Both the position numbers and the translations under genes were made by a program. Below the pieces are notes generated by a model. That model made no database searches, was not told the origin of the DNA, and worked only from the letters and a program-made list of their open reading frames with translations. A DNA stretch of 64,000 bases from JACMJL01 sp963791805 (GTDB lineage Bacteria; Bacillota; Clostridia; Clostridiales; Clostridiaceae), in NCBI GenBank assembly GCA_963791805.1, contig CAWBTU010000004.1, forward strand, positions 1,054,001-1,118,000. The letters run 5' to 3'. Of the stretch, positions 24,652 to 34,070 are shown in pieces; the stretch's first letter is position 1, and every line of letters begins with the position of its first letter.

Positions 24652-27471
24652 TTATAACATTTTTTTTAAATATTGTCCCGTATATGATGCGCTATTACTT
24701 GCAATTTCCTCAGGTGTTCCTGTACATAAAACTTGACCACCCTTTTCTCCACCTTCAGGTCCAAGATCAATTAAGTAATCTGCACACTTAATTACATCTA
24801 GATTGTGTTCAATAACTACAACTGTATTTCCCGATTCTACTAGCCTTTGTAGTATTATTATAAGCCTATTTACATCATCTATATGAAGACCTGTAGTTGG
24901 CTCATCAAGTATATATAGTGTTTTTCCGGTACTTCTTTTGGAAAGTTCGTATGCTAGTTTAATTCTTTGTGCTTCTCCTCCAGAAAGTTGTGTTGAAGGC
25001 TGCCCTAATCTGATATAACCTAATCCAACATCCATAAGGGTCTTAAGTTTATTGTTTATCCTTGGAATATTTTCAAAGTAAACTAAAGCTTCTTCTACTG
25101 TCATATTTAAAACATCATCTATGTTTTTGTTTTTATATTTAACTTCAAGAGTTTCTCTATTATATCTTTTCCCTTTGCATACCTCACAAGGTACATATAC
25201 ATCAGATAAAAATTGCATTTCGATTTTTATTATTCCATCTCCACTACAAGCTTCACATCGTCCACCCTTAACATTAAAACTAAACCTACCTGCCTTATAT
25301 CCTCTAATTTTAGCTTCATTAGTACTAGTAAACAGTTCTCTAATAATATCGAAAGTGCCTGTATACGTTGCTGTATTGGATCTAGGTGTTCTTCCTATGG
25401 GACTCTGATCAATATCAATTATCTTATCAATATTCTCCCATCCAAGTATCTCTTTATGTAGACCAGGATTAACCCTTGTGTTATTTATTTTTTTATGAAG
25501 GCCTTTATATAATATTTCATTTACCAAAGTACTTTTTCCTGAACCAGATACTCCAGTTACACAGGTGAAAACTCCAAGTGGAAACTTCACATTAATATTT
25601 TTAAGATTGTTTTCTCTTGCTCCCTTTACAATTATACTATTACCTGTAGAAGCTCTTCTACTCTTAGGAGTTTCAACAAATTTTTTCCCCAAAAGATATT
25701 GCCCTGTAATAGATTTCTTGCATTTTACAACGTCGTTATATGTTCCAGCAACAATAACTTCTCCTCCGTGCTCACCCGCTCCAGGACCTATATCAACGAT
25801 ATAATCTGCAGCTTTCATTGTATCTTCGTCATGTTCAACTACAATAAGAGTATTACCAATATCTCTAAGATGCTTAAGGGTAGCAATTAATTTATCATTA
25901 TCCCTTTGATGCAATCCAATACTTGGTTCATCAAGTATATAAAGTACTCCTACTAGACTTGATCCAATCTGTGTTGCTAAACGAATTCTCTGTGCTTCTC
26001 CACCAGAAAGGGTTCCTGCTGTTCTTGCAAGATTTAGATAATCTAAACCTACGTCTATCATAAATTTTAGTCTACTATTTATTTCCTTAAAAACTTGATT
26101 ACTTATTATTAAATCTTTTTCAGATAGCTCAAGTTTCTCAACAAAATCCAATTCATCTCTCACTGACATATTACAAAACTCATGTATATTCTTACCACCA
26201 ACTGTAACTGCTAGAACTTCTGGTTTAAGTCTAGCCCCTTTACATTTAGGGCATGGATTATTGCTCATGTAATTTTCTATTTCTGACTTCATATAATCTG
26301 AGTTTGTTTCAATATATCTTCTTCTTAAATTATTAACTACACCTTCGTAGCTATGATTAAAGTCCATTGTTCCATTTTCTCTTTCATATTTGACTTTAAC
26401 TTTTTCTCCTTCAGAACCATATAGTAATATTTTCACAATATTTTCTGGCAATTTTTCGACAGGTGTATCAAGATTAAACTTATAATGCTTTGATAATCCC
26501 TTCAAAATACTAAATGTCCAAGAATCATCCTTTAGAGATCCAGCACCCCAAGGTATTATAGCACCATCGGTTATACTTTTAGTTCTATCAGGTATAATTA
26601 AATTTTCATCTATCTCCATTAATGTACCTAGCCCATCGCAACAGTCACATTTTCCAAAGGGAGCATTAAAAGAAAAAGTTCTTGGAGTTAATTCATCAAT
26701 ACTGATGCCACAGTCAGGGCAAGCAAATTTCTCACTAAACAATATATCTTCGCCATCAACAACATTTACTAAAACTGTTCCTTCCGCAAGCTTTAATGCA
26801 GTTTCAATAGAATCAGTTAGTCTGCTTTTAATTCCATCCTTAATTACTAATCTGTCTACAACAGCTTCAATAGTATGCTTAATATTTTTTTCTAATTTTA
26901 TTTCTTCTTCAAGTTCAACAAACTCGCCATCCACTCTTGCTCTAACATAACCGTTTTTCTTTATAGTTTCAAAAAGCTTTGTATGTTCTCCCTTTCTTCC
27001 TTGAACTAAAGGTGCCAAAATCAAAATTTTTGTTTTTTCTGGTAGTTTCATAACTTTGTCTACCATCTGATCTATAGTTTGCTGTGAAATTTCTTTCCCA
27101 CATTTATGGCAATGAGGCACGCCCACCCTTGCATATAAAAGTCTTAAATAATCATATATTTCTGTTACAGTACCTACTGTAGATCTTGGGTTTCTATTTG
27201 TAGTTTTTTGGTCTATAGAAATTGCAGGAGACAGTCCTTCAATATTTTCCACGTCTGGTTTATCCATCTGCCCTAAAAATTGTCTTGCATAAGATGAAAG
27301 CGATTCCATGTATCTTCTTTGTCCTTCAGCATACAAGGTATCAAATGCCAAAGAAGATTTTCCTGATCCAGATAATCCTGTAAATACTACAAATTTGTCT
27401 CTAGGAATTTCTAAACTAATATTTTTTAAATTGTGCACTTTTGCACCTTTTATCACGATTTTGTTTTTCAA
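24652..27471 (-). CDS. uvrA: Excinuclease ABC subunit A
   Basis: A 939-residue UvrA, the damage-sensing ATPase of nucleotide excision repair. It is a tandem ABC protein with Walker A motifs FTGLSGSGKSSLAFDT (about 31-46) and GVSGSGKSTLVNE (about 643-655) and two LSGGEAQRI signatures. Zinc-finger cysteine pairs are visible in CHKCGK-type and CPDC..CDCC stretches and in CEACSGDGIIKIEMQFLS...CEVCKGKRYN (the family zinc hook). It starts at a TTG with GGAGGAAAAGCT upstream. Length is standard. It lies 202 bp downstream of uvrB; the gap holds an unusual GC-rich structured element. Confidence 0.98.
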   Translation of the reverse strand: MKNKIVIKGAKVHNLKNISLEIPRDKFVVFTGLSGSGKSSLAFDTLYAEGQRRYMESLSSYARQFLGQMDKPDVENIEGLSPAISIDQKTTNRNPRSTVGTVTEIYDYLRLLYARVGVPHCHKCGKEISQQTIDQMVDKVMKLPEKTKILILAPLVQGRKGEHTKLFETIKKNGYVRARVDGEFVELEEEIKLEKNIKHTIEAVVDRLVIKDGIKSRLTDSIETALKLAEGTVLVNVVDGEDILFSEKFACPDCGISIDELTPRTFSFNAPFGKCDCCDGLGTLMEIDENLIIPDRTKSITDGAIIPWGAGSLKDDSWTFSILKGLSKHYKFNLDTPVEKLPENIVKILLYGSEGEKVKVKYERENGTMDFNHSYEGVVNNLRRRYIETNSDYMKSEIENYMSNNPCPKCKGARLKPEVLAVTVGGKNIHEFCNMSVRDELDFVEKLELSEKDLIISNQVFKEINSRLKFMIDVGLDYLNLARTAGTLSGGEAQRIRLATQIGSSLVGVLYILDEPSIGLHQRDNDKLIATLKHLRDIGNTLIVVEHDEDTMKAADYIVDIGPGAGEHGGEVIVAGTYNDVVKCKKSITGQYLLGKKFVETPKSRRASTGNSIIVKGARENNLKNINVKFPLGVFTCVTGVSGSGKSTLVNEILYKGLHKKINNTRVNPGLHKEILGWENIDKIIDIDQSPIGRTPRSNTATYTGTFDIIRELFTSTNEAKIRGYKAGRFSFNVKGGRCEACSGDGIIKIEMQFLSDVYVPCEVCKGKRYNRETLEVKYKNKNIDDVLNMTVEEALVYFENIPRINNKLKTLMDVGLGYIRLGQPSTQLSGGEAQRIKLAYELSKRSTGKTLYILDEPTTGLHIDDVNRLIIILQRLVESGNTVVVIEHNLDVIKCADYLIDLGPEGGEKGGQVLCTGTPEEIASNSASYTGQYLKKML

Positions 27472-27542
27472 AGCTTTTCCTCCAAACTTTTATTTTTAAA
27501 TGTCCGTTCTAAATTAGATTCAGCTATTATATTATTTAAGAG

Positions 27543-27674
27543 CGTGACACCCTTTCTTTTTAGATGGGCTCTGCGGGGTGAGGGGTGTCACGGGTTATCT
27601 TAGGCAAGGCTATCTGCCCTACTCAGAATTATTCAAGCTAAATCGAAAGTATCACAGTAATCTATTACCTGAGT
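27543..27674. other. GC-rich structured element between uvrB and uvrA
   Basis: The gap is much richer in G and C than its surroundings. CGTGACACCC (27543-27552) pairs perfectly with GGGTGTCACG (27583-27592) around a 30-nt GC-rich loop. TAGGCA and TGCCCTA (27601-27621) form a bulged stem, and ACTCAG (27621-27626) pairs with CTGAGT (27669-27674), which touches the uvrB stop codon. Without a T tract after the main stem it does not look like a simple terminator. A small RNA, attenuator or miniature repeat element are alternatives; none is proven. Confidence 0.45.
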
Positions 27675-29656
27675 TATTTTTTGAGCCTCTTTCGGAGTTT
27701 AAAAATAATATCCCTAATCTGACCGGCTCTTTCGAATTGTAGATCTTTTGCTGCTTGTTTCATCTCAAGTTCATATTTTTTAATCATTTTTTCAATATTA
27801 TCTTTATCTGCTTCCATTGCTTCTTCAAGTGTGTCATACTCACCTTCAGCTTCAGCAATCTTTGTAGCCTCAATTACTTCTCGTATATCCTTAATTACTG
27901 TAGTAGGTGTAATCCCATTTTTTTCATTATACTCCATCTGTATTTTTCGTCTTCTATTAGTTTCTCCAATGGCTTTGTCCATTGATTTGGTAATTTTATC
28001 TGCATACATTATTACCTTACTTTCAGAATTTCTAGCAGCTCTACCAATAGTTTGGATAAGAGAAGTTTCTGACCTCAAAAAGCCTTCTTTGTCTGCATCA
28101 AGTATTGCTACTAAAGCTACTTCTGGAATGTCTAGACCTTCCCTAAGCAAATTAATACCCACTAATACATCATACTCACCTTTTCGAAGATCTCTAATTA
28201 TTTTCATTCTTTCAATAGTATCAATATCTGAATGTAGATAATTAATTTTAACATTCATTTCTTTAAAATACTTTGTTAAATCCTCTGCCATTCTTTTAGT
28301 CATTGTAGTAACTAGAACTCTAAAACCTTTTGAAATAGTTTCAGTTATACGTTTATATAAATCATCAATTTGTCCTGTTACTGGCATTACTAATATCTCA
28401 GGATCTAAAAGTCCAGTAGGTCTTATTATCTGCTCCGCCACATTAGTGGAATGCTCGTATTCATAGGCCGCAGGGGTAGCACTTACAAAAAGTACTTGAT
28501 TCATTTTATTTTCAAATTCATTGAATTTGAGTGGTCTATTGTCAAAAGCAGAAGGTAATCTAAATCCATAATCAATTAAAGTTGTCTTTCTAGATCTATC
28601 ACCTGCATACATTGCCTTGACCTGAGAGGTAGTAACATGGCTTTCATCTATAAATAATAAAAAATCCTCTGGAAAATAATCTATCAAAGTATATGGTGGA
28701 TCACCAGGATTTCTTCCATCCATAATTCTAGAATAATTCTCTATTCCACTACAGTAACCAACTTCTCTCATCATTTCTATATCAAAATTTGTTCGTTGCT
28801 TTAACCTTTGAGCTTCTAATAGTTTATCCTGAGATGTCAATTCTAAAAGTCTCATCTCAAGCTCTTCTTCAATACTTTTAATTGCACCCTCCATCTTTTC
28901 CGAGGATGTAGCATAATGAGATGCTGGAAAAATTGAAACATGCTTTGTAGTTCCTAGTATTTCTCCAGTGAGAATATCAAACTCTTTTAATGACTCTATT
29001 TCATCCCCAAAGAACTGAACCCTAATTGCTTTATTATTAGAAGAAGCCGGGACGATATCTAAAGTATCGCCTCTAACTCTAAATGTACATCTTGAAAAAT
29101 CTATTTCATTTCTTTCATACTGTATTGAAATTAATTCTCTTATTACTTTATCTCTATCTTTTTCCATACCGACTCTTAAAGAAATCATCAATTTCTTGTA
29201 TTCTTCTGGGTTTCCTAATCCATAAATGCATGAAACCGAAGCTACAATTATTACATCTCTTCTCTCCAATAAAGCCGCCGTAGCAGAATGTCGCAATTTA
29301 TCTATATCATCATTAATTGATGCATCTTTGTCTATAAATGTGTCTGTCTGAGGTACATAGGCCTCAGGCTGATAATAATCGTAATAGGATACAAAATATT
29401 CTACTGAATTATCGGGAAAAAAATCTCTAAATTCTGAACACAATTGAGCCGCCAAGGTTTTGTTGTGGGCCAATACCAATGCTGGTCTTTGTGTTCTCTG
29501 GATTATGTTTGCCATAGTAAAAGTTTTACCTGAGCCAGTCACCCCAAGCAAAGTTTGAAACTTATCCCCTCTATCTATTCCATTGACAAGACTATCTATT
29601 GCATCCGGTTGATCCCCGGTAGGCATAAATTTAGAAACTAAATTAAATCCTCCCAT
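27674..29656 (-). CDS. uvrB: Excinuclease ABC subunit B
   Basis: A 660-residue UvrB, the helicase-like damage-verification subunit. Visible are the Walker A motif LLGVTGSGKTFTMANI, the YYDYYQPEAYVPQTDTFIDKD beta-hairpin (cited in parts: YDYYQPEAYVP), the DEAD-box-like FIDESHVT, helicase motifs V and VI (GINLLREGLDIPEV; QTIGRAARN) and the C-terminal UVR domain (EMKQAAKDLQFERAGQIRD) that contacts UvrC. The frame opens with TTG at 29671, but GAGAGGTG five bases before the ATG at 29656 fixes the start (MGGFNLVSKFMPTGDQP). It has its own promoter at 29691-29719. Confidence 0.98.
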   Translation of the reverse strand: MGGFNLVSKFMPTGDQPDAIDSLVNGIDRGDKFQTLLGVTGSGKTFTMANIIQRTQRPALVLAHNKTLAAQLCSEFRDFFPDNSVEYFVSYYDYYQPEAYVPQTDTFIDKDASINDDIDKLRHSATAALLERRDVIIVASVSCIYGLGNPEEYKKLMISLRVGMEKDRDKVIRELISIQYERNEIDFSRCTFRVRGDTLDIVPASSNNKAIRVQFFGDEIESLKEFDILTGEILGTTKHVSIFPASHYATSSEKMEGAIKSIEEELEMRLLELTSQDKLLEAQRLKQRTNFDIEMMREVGYCSGIENYSRIMDGRNPGDPPYTLIDYFPEDFLLFIDESHVTTSQVKAMYAGDRSRKTTLIDYGFRLPSAFDNRPLKFNEFENKMNQVLFVSATPAAYEYEHSTNVAEQIIRPTGLLDPEILVMPVTGQIDDLYKRITETISKGFRVLVTTMTKRMAEDLTKYFKEMNVKINYLHSDIDTIERMKIIRDLRKGEYDVLVGINLLREGLDIPEVALVAILDADKEGFLRSETSLIQTIGRAARNSESKVIMYADKITKSMDKAIGETNRRRKIQMEYNEKNGITPTTVIKDIREVIEATKIAEAEGEYDTLEEAMEADKDNIEKMIKKYELEMKQAAKDLQFERAGQIRDIIFKLRKRLKK

Positions 29657-29690
29657 AACTACACCTCTCAAACATTTGTTCGCTAAAATT

Positions 29691-29719
29691 ATTTTAAATC
29701 TTTACTTTAATTTTGTCAA
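29691..29719 (-). promoter_or_regulatory. Sigma-A promoter upstream of uvrB
   Basis: TTGACA (29719-29714) and TAAAAT (29696-29691) on the minus strand with a 17-bp spacer, about 35 bp before the uvrB start. The overlapping GCGAACAAATGTTTG (29684-29670) resembles a LexA box of the Bacillus/Clostridium type (GAAC-N4-GTTY: GAACAAATGTTT), so SOS control is plausible. Confidence 0.75.
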
Positions 29720-29778
29720 CAGTTCCTAATATATTATTAACACTATTATTGTTATTAATTACTTTTTTTTATTATCAT

Positions 29779-29814
29779 AATGGGCAAGCGATATAAAACT
29801 ATCACTTGCCCATT
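29779..29814 (-). terminator. Hairpin terminator after the DUF2334 gene
   Basis: AATGGGCAAGCGATA and TATCACTTGCCCATT pair over 15 bp with one mismatch around a 6-nt loop, 23 bp after the stop at 29838. A T-rich tract lies about 10 bp further on in the minus direction and another flanks the plus-strand side. Confidence 0.65.
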
Positions 29815-29837
29815 TTAAAATTTTCCAGCTTGTCTTT

Positions 29838-31220
29838 TTATAAATTGTCAATGGTAGTAAATTTAAATCCATCCTTATCAAAGGTATCAATTATTTGATG
29901 AAGAACTGATTTTGAATCATAGTCGTAGGAAGGATATTCTCCATCATTAGAATTTAATTTAATAAATTCAAACTCAATGCTTGGGTGGTAGAAAAAACTG
30001 CCTAAACTATTTCTTTTTAGCTTATCTATTTTTCTTATCATATTATTTAAATCCTCTTTACCATCTACATAATCAAGAGGCGTTGGTACATATTTAGTTT
30101 TATTATTTGCACCTTCTACAATATTATTTGGATTAATGTTGCTCGGGTCATAAATATACTTAAAGTAGTCTTCCATTATTTTATGTTGAAAATCTGTTGC
30201 TGCATAATGAGGTGATTCAAAGAACTCATAATGTAAATCTAAATCATTGGCAGCTTTTATAGCTGCTTCTAGTCTTTCACGAACGCTCTTTTCATCCACA
30301 TTGTTTTTTCTACTAAATTCAATACCATCAATACTAAGTTCATCCTTATTCTGATGTGTATAGCCATGTAGTCCAATTATACCTTTTTCATGAATTAAAT
30401 AATCCATTGTAAAAACAAAATCTGCATTATACATATTATAAGTTTTAGATGGATCATTATCAATGCTCTTAGTTTTATTTATATAACGAGGAACCCATGC
30501 AATATGAAAAGGTATTCCCTGAGAATATAAGTAATCCCCCACAGCTCTTAATTTCTCTAATTGTTCAGAAGTTTCGTATCTTTGCCCTGCAGCTATATCC
30601 TCTAGTCTTATTAAAGCAGGCTTTAAGTTAGTCTGATTTTTTGATACAGGTACTATTTTTTCTCTATTCCAAAATAAAGATATTTCCTTTTTATCAATAT
30701 TCCATCTAGTCTTTAAATCTAGCATATTGGACAAATCAACTAGTGATATATATACGTTGCCGTCTATATTGTATAAATTCTTTTTCACCTCATAGGTAAC
30801 TGATGGTTCCTCAGTAAACCAATATTTTTTTTCTTTTTCATTAATAATAACAGTTTTATTTTTAAAATTAATGTTTATCAAGTTATCTTTAAATGTAACA
30901 CTACCATTGATGGCAGACATTATATTATCTATGGGTATATATAATCTATTTCTATCATTATATATTGCTGACGTTAAATTAACTGAATTGCCCTCAAAAC
31001 TGATCTTTATATCATCCTTTTCAAAATTATATACTTTATAATCTTGAAATTGGTAATCAATTGCCCTTCTATCTTTTCTATGGCGATCTCCTAAAGCTTG
31101 AGCATTTTCCTTATTTTTCCCCTTCTCTTTACCTTCAACTTTTACCTTTTTACAGCTTGTGCTAAGGAAAATAATTGAGATAAGTATAAAAAAGATACAA
31201 TATTTTTTGAACTTTATCAT
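29838..31220 (-). CDS. Lipoprotein with Cu-amine-oxidase-like and DUF2334 domains
   Basis: A 460-residue predicted lipoprotein. The signal peptide ends in the lipobox LSTSC (Cys about 23). A middle module (about 75-195) resembles the copper-amine-oxidase N-terminal-like domain used by Firmicutes as a wall-associated module (LYIPIDNIMSAINGSVTF, VYISLVDLSNMLDLKTRWN). The C-terminal part is a DUF2334 domain of the polysaccharide-deacetylase fold: ALIRLEDI (metal Asp candidate), GIIGLHGYTHQN and FFESPHYAATD (metal His candidates). It could deacetylate an exported glycan outside the membrane, but substrate and activity are inferred only from the fold. GGGAGG precedes the ATG. It is a single-gene unit with its own terminator. 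Confidence 0.85.
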   Translation of the reverse strand: MIKFKKYCIFFILISIIFLSTSCKKVKVEGKEKGKNKENAQALGDRHRKDRRAIDYQFQDYKVYNFEKDDIKISFEGNSVNLTSAIYNDRNRLYIPIDNIMSAINGSVTFKDNLININFKNKTVIINEKEKKYWFTEEPSVTYEVKKNLYNIDGNVYISLVDLSNMLDLKTRWNIDKKEISLFWNREKIVPVSKNQTNLKPALIRLEDIAAGQRYETSEQLEKLRAVGDYLYSQGIPFHIAWVPRYINKTKSIDNDPSKTYNMYNADFVFTMDYLIHEKGIIGLHGYTHQNKDELSIDGIEFSRKNNVDEKSVRERLEAAIKAANDLDLHYEFFESPHYAATDFQHKIMEDYFKYIYDPSNINPNNIVEGANNKTKYVPTPLDYVDGKEDLNNMIRKIDKLKRNSLGSFFYHPSIEFEFIKLNSNDGEYPSYDYDSKSVLHQIIDTFDKDGFKFTTIDNL

Positions 31221-31370
31221 TGCTACCTCCCACTAATATAGTAATTAAAATTACATACTTAATAATTCCCTATCAAGTATACTGCTTTTTCAATGGATAG
31301 TGTTTACAAAACAGTTACATTATTGATTGAATTGGTGGTAGCTGATGATTTATTCTCATATAAAGATTTT

Positions 31371-32699
31371 TTATTTATCCTTTTTATTCTTTATTTTATT
31401 CAGTACATCACTAAATTTATTCTCATCAAATTTCACAACAACACTGTCCTTTGGAACACCTATCGGAATAAAGACTATTCCTAGTCTCTTACTATCATTC
31501 ATTCTGTTGTAGTTCACCTCTTTTATTTCTCCAGAAGGTTTTTTGATTTTTAACCAGAAGAAATTAGAAGTTCCTGTCATTATATTTATTATCTGCTGTT
31601 CGCTTTCAATTATTCTATTATTTATTTCTATAATCTTATCTCCACTTTTAATTCCCATTTCATTTGCAGGAGTATTTGGTGCCACATCTAAAACCATTAT
31701 GCTATCGCTTGTGCTAATATATATGGGATCCCCTTTCTCTTCGATATACCTACTTAAGCGTAACATTCCCTCATGTGCTAGAGGTGCAAAAGTAAGTACA
31801 CAGAATTTAGTTAAAAGATTATAATTTGCAAACTGCGCAACTATAGAAAGAATTAAGCCAAAGCTAAAAATCATACCTCCAGATAATCTTACTTTTTCTT
31901 CTTTAGTCTTTGTGAAAGTTACACTATTGTATCCAATCCCTCCAAACAGTGGCAACATTGATATTATAGCTGCATTAAACTCTCTAATAGGTATTGATGG
32001 CTTAATTAATGGCCACCAGTTCGGAGTAGAAATAGAAGAACCTCCTACCCCGGCAGAAGAAGTGCCTTTAGTAATTATCATTATTGCTAATGGTAAAATC
32101 CAATACCTTTTAAATGCAAACCCACCAACTATATTGCCGCCTTTGTTGCTAAAAACAGGAATAGCGCCTCTCTTTCCATCAATCAATACTAGCAGTCCTT
32201 CAATAATATGTAGAACTCCCACGAGTGTCATTAAAGCTACTATATCTATTTTTAAAAAATCAATATTTGAAAGATTTATCTTTTGACCCAAAATATCAAC
32301 AATTACACCTTTATTTCTAATAGCAATTTCATTGAGAATTACACTAGCAAAACCAATTATAGCACCCGAATATGAAAAACATATATACTTTGGATTCACA
32401 AACATTAATAATAATGACACTAAAAAAATCAGCCCTATTGCAGAATCTTCATCAAACATAACTCCAAGGTAGGATAAAATAATACTCCCTAAAACGCCTG
32501 CAATTATTCCTATTACAATTTGAGAAATAGTCAATTCAAAGGGAGAGTGCATTGACTCTCCTATTATCATTCTTTGCATTGTAGACGTCTTCCTATTTTG
32601 TTTATGGAAAACAAATGCAATAACTACAATTCCTAACAAAGTAATAGGCTGCGTTATAATGAACGCAATTGTTCTAACGGTATACAACGCAATATCCAT
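31371..32699 (-). CDS. Multi-pass membrane protein with C-terminal PDZ domain (MinJ-like)
   Basis: A 442-residue protein with about eight hydrophobic segments in residues 1-335 and a C-terminal PDZ domain (about 345-420: DSIMVLDVAPNTPANEMGIKSGDKIIEINNRII). The architecture resembles MinJ of Bacillus subtilis, which links DivIVA to MinD at the poles, but clostridial proteins of this type are only loosely related, so the name is tentative. It lies 25 bp downstream of ctpA, the PDZ-containing protease gene, and near ftsEX, a context of envelope and division functions. The short lysine-rich tail (NKIKNKKDK) is cytoplasmic if the topology follows MinJ. Confidence 0.75.
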   Translation of the reverse strand: MDIALYTVRTIAFIITQPITLLGIVVIAFVFHKQNRKTSTMQRMIIGESMHSPFELTISQIVIGIIAGVLGSIILSYLGVMFDEDSAIGLIFLVSLLLMFVNPKYICFSYSGAIIGFASVILNEIAIRNKGVIVDILGQKINLSNIDFLKIDIVALMTLVGVLHIIEGLLVLIDGKRGAIPVFSNKGGNIVGGFAFKRYWILPLAIMIITKGTSSAGVGGSSISTPNWWPLIKPSIPIREFNAAIISMLPLFGGIGYNSVTFTKTKEEKVRLSGGMIFSFGLILSIVAQFANYNLLTKFCVLTFAPLAHEGMLRLSRYIEEKGDPIYISTSDSIMVLDVAPNTPANEMGIKSGDKIIEINNRIIESEQQIINIMTGTSNFFWLKIKKPSGEIKEVNYNRMNDSKRLGIVFIPIGVPKDSVVVKFDENKFSDVLNKIKNKKDK

Positions 32700-32724
32700 A
32701 TGTTGTACATCCCCCTATCAACCT

Positions 32725-33999
32725 TTATTTAATTTTATCTTTCATTACCTCAAGTGCTTTTTGGAATTGAGGGTCTACATTTCTATCATAAGTCTTTGTT
32801 TTTAAAGTATCTGGGTAATCCACTACAACATCTGGGGTTATTCCTATCTTATGGATATTAACACCAGAAGGTGTATAATATTTTGACACAGTAATCTTAG
32901 TTGCAGTACCATCAGTTGGATCTGTGAAAATTTCCTGAACAATGCCTTTTCCAAAGGTCTTATGTCCAACTAAGGTACCAACTTTATAATCTTTAATGGC
33001 ACCCGAAAAAATTTCTGATGCACTTGCAGAATTTTCATCAACTAAAACAACAAGAGGCATTCCAATAGCTAATCCACCCGAAGAGTACGCCACCTGTTTT
33101 TTCTTATTTTTATCTATAGTTGAAACAATAACGTCGCCTTTTTTCACAAAATTTGATGTTACGTCAACACATTGATCAAGTGATCCACCTGGATTTTCTC
33201 TCAAATCTATAATTAAGCCCTTAATATTTTTAGACTTTAATTCTTCAAGCTTTTTGCTAAAATTGCTGCCAGTGTTTTCATCAAACATTGAAATTTGAAT
33301 CAAGCCAATGTTATTTTCAAGTACTTCCCCTTTTATAGTGTCTAGTGTGATTTTTTGTCTGTTAAGCTTTACATCAAAAACTCCTTTAGAGGCCCTATTG
33401 AGTGTAATTGTAACAGAACTTCCTTCAACACCCTTCATTAAAGAAACAGCAGTATCTAAATCCTTACCTGAAACATCTTTACCATCAACTTTAACAATAA
33501 TATCATTTGCCATTATTCCAGCTTTCTTAGCTGGTGAACCATCAAAAACTGACATGATTTTTATGTTTTCGTCTTGAGCTTCTACTTGAAGCCCAACTCC
33601 AGAATATGTACCAGATATTTGTGAATTAAAGCTTTCATAATCCTTTTTATTCATAAATACAGTATATGGATCATTTAAAGCATTAGTCATTCCTTTAACA
33701 GCGCCTTCTACAAGCACATCATCGGAAATCGCTCCATCGTAATATTTATACAATTGATCTTTAACATCAAACAATTTTTTGAACTTAGCCACTCCACTGT
33801 ATTTGCTGAAGTAATCAGATAGTTTTTCATTTGGTGCGATTGCTTCTTTTACTTCATTTAACCTATTATAATCTTTTCTAGAAACCATTACTTTTCCATT
33901 TGGAGCATATAATGAAATTACACTACCGCCATAAAACGATATTAGATTTGTAACCAAAAGTACTACTATTGCAGATATTATCCATTTCTTTTTGTTCAA
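32725..33999 (-). CDS. ctpA: S41 family C-terminal processing peptidase
   Basis: A 424-residue membrane-anchored serine protease. Layout: an N-terminal membrane segment (about 7-27), a PDZ domain (about 115-200, ISGTYSGVGLQVEAQDE; GSPAKKAGIMANDIIVKVDGKDV) and the S41 catalytic domain (about 210-400). GLIIDLRENPGGSLDQ and the catalytic Ser in VDENSASASEIFSGAI are followed by the Lys of GHKTFGKGIVQ. CtpA-type proteases degrade or process exported proteins and cleave regulators during sporulation or wall synthesis. The start is a TTG with GGGGTG upstream. A possible promoter (TTGCAA, 15 bp, TGATATAAT) lies at 34040-34066. Confidence 0.93.
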   Translation of the reverse strand: MNKKKWIISAIVVLLVTNLISFYGGSVISLYAPNGKVMVSRKDYNRLNEVKEAIAPNEKLSDYFSKYSGVAKFKKLFDVKDQLYKYYDGAISDDVLVEGAVKGMTNALNDPYTVFMNKKDYESFNSQISGTYSGVGLQVEAQDENIKIMSVFDGSPAKKAGIMANDIIVKVDGKDVSGKDLDTAVSLMKGVEGSSVTITLNRASKGVFDVKLNRQKITLDTIKGEVLENNIGLIQISMFDENTGSNFSKKLEELKSKNIKGLIIDLRENPGGSLDQCVDVTSNFVKKGDVIVSTIDKNKKKQVAYSSGGLAIGMPLVVLVDENSASASEIFSGAIKDYKVGTLVGHKTFGKGIVQEIFTDPTDGTATKITVSKYYTPSGVNIHKIGITPDVVVDYPDTLKTKTYDRNVDPQFQKALEVMKDKIK

Positions 34000-34070
34000 A
34001 ATACATTCACCCCTATTTTCTTTCCTTAAATATTTTATAATTATATCACTAATTTTATAATTGCAATACC

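Noticed and set aside
32725..33999. Considered whether the PDZ proteins at 31371-33999 were one split gene
   Set aside because: Both have their own start, ribosome binding site, membrane segments and complete PDZ domain; they are different proteins.
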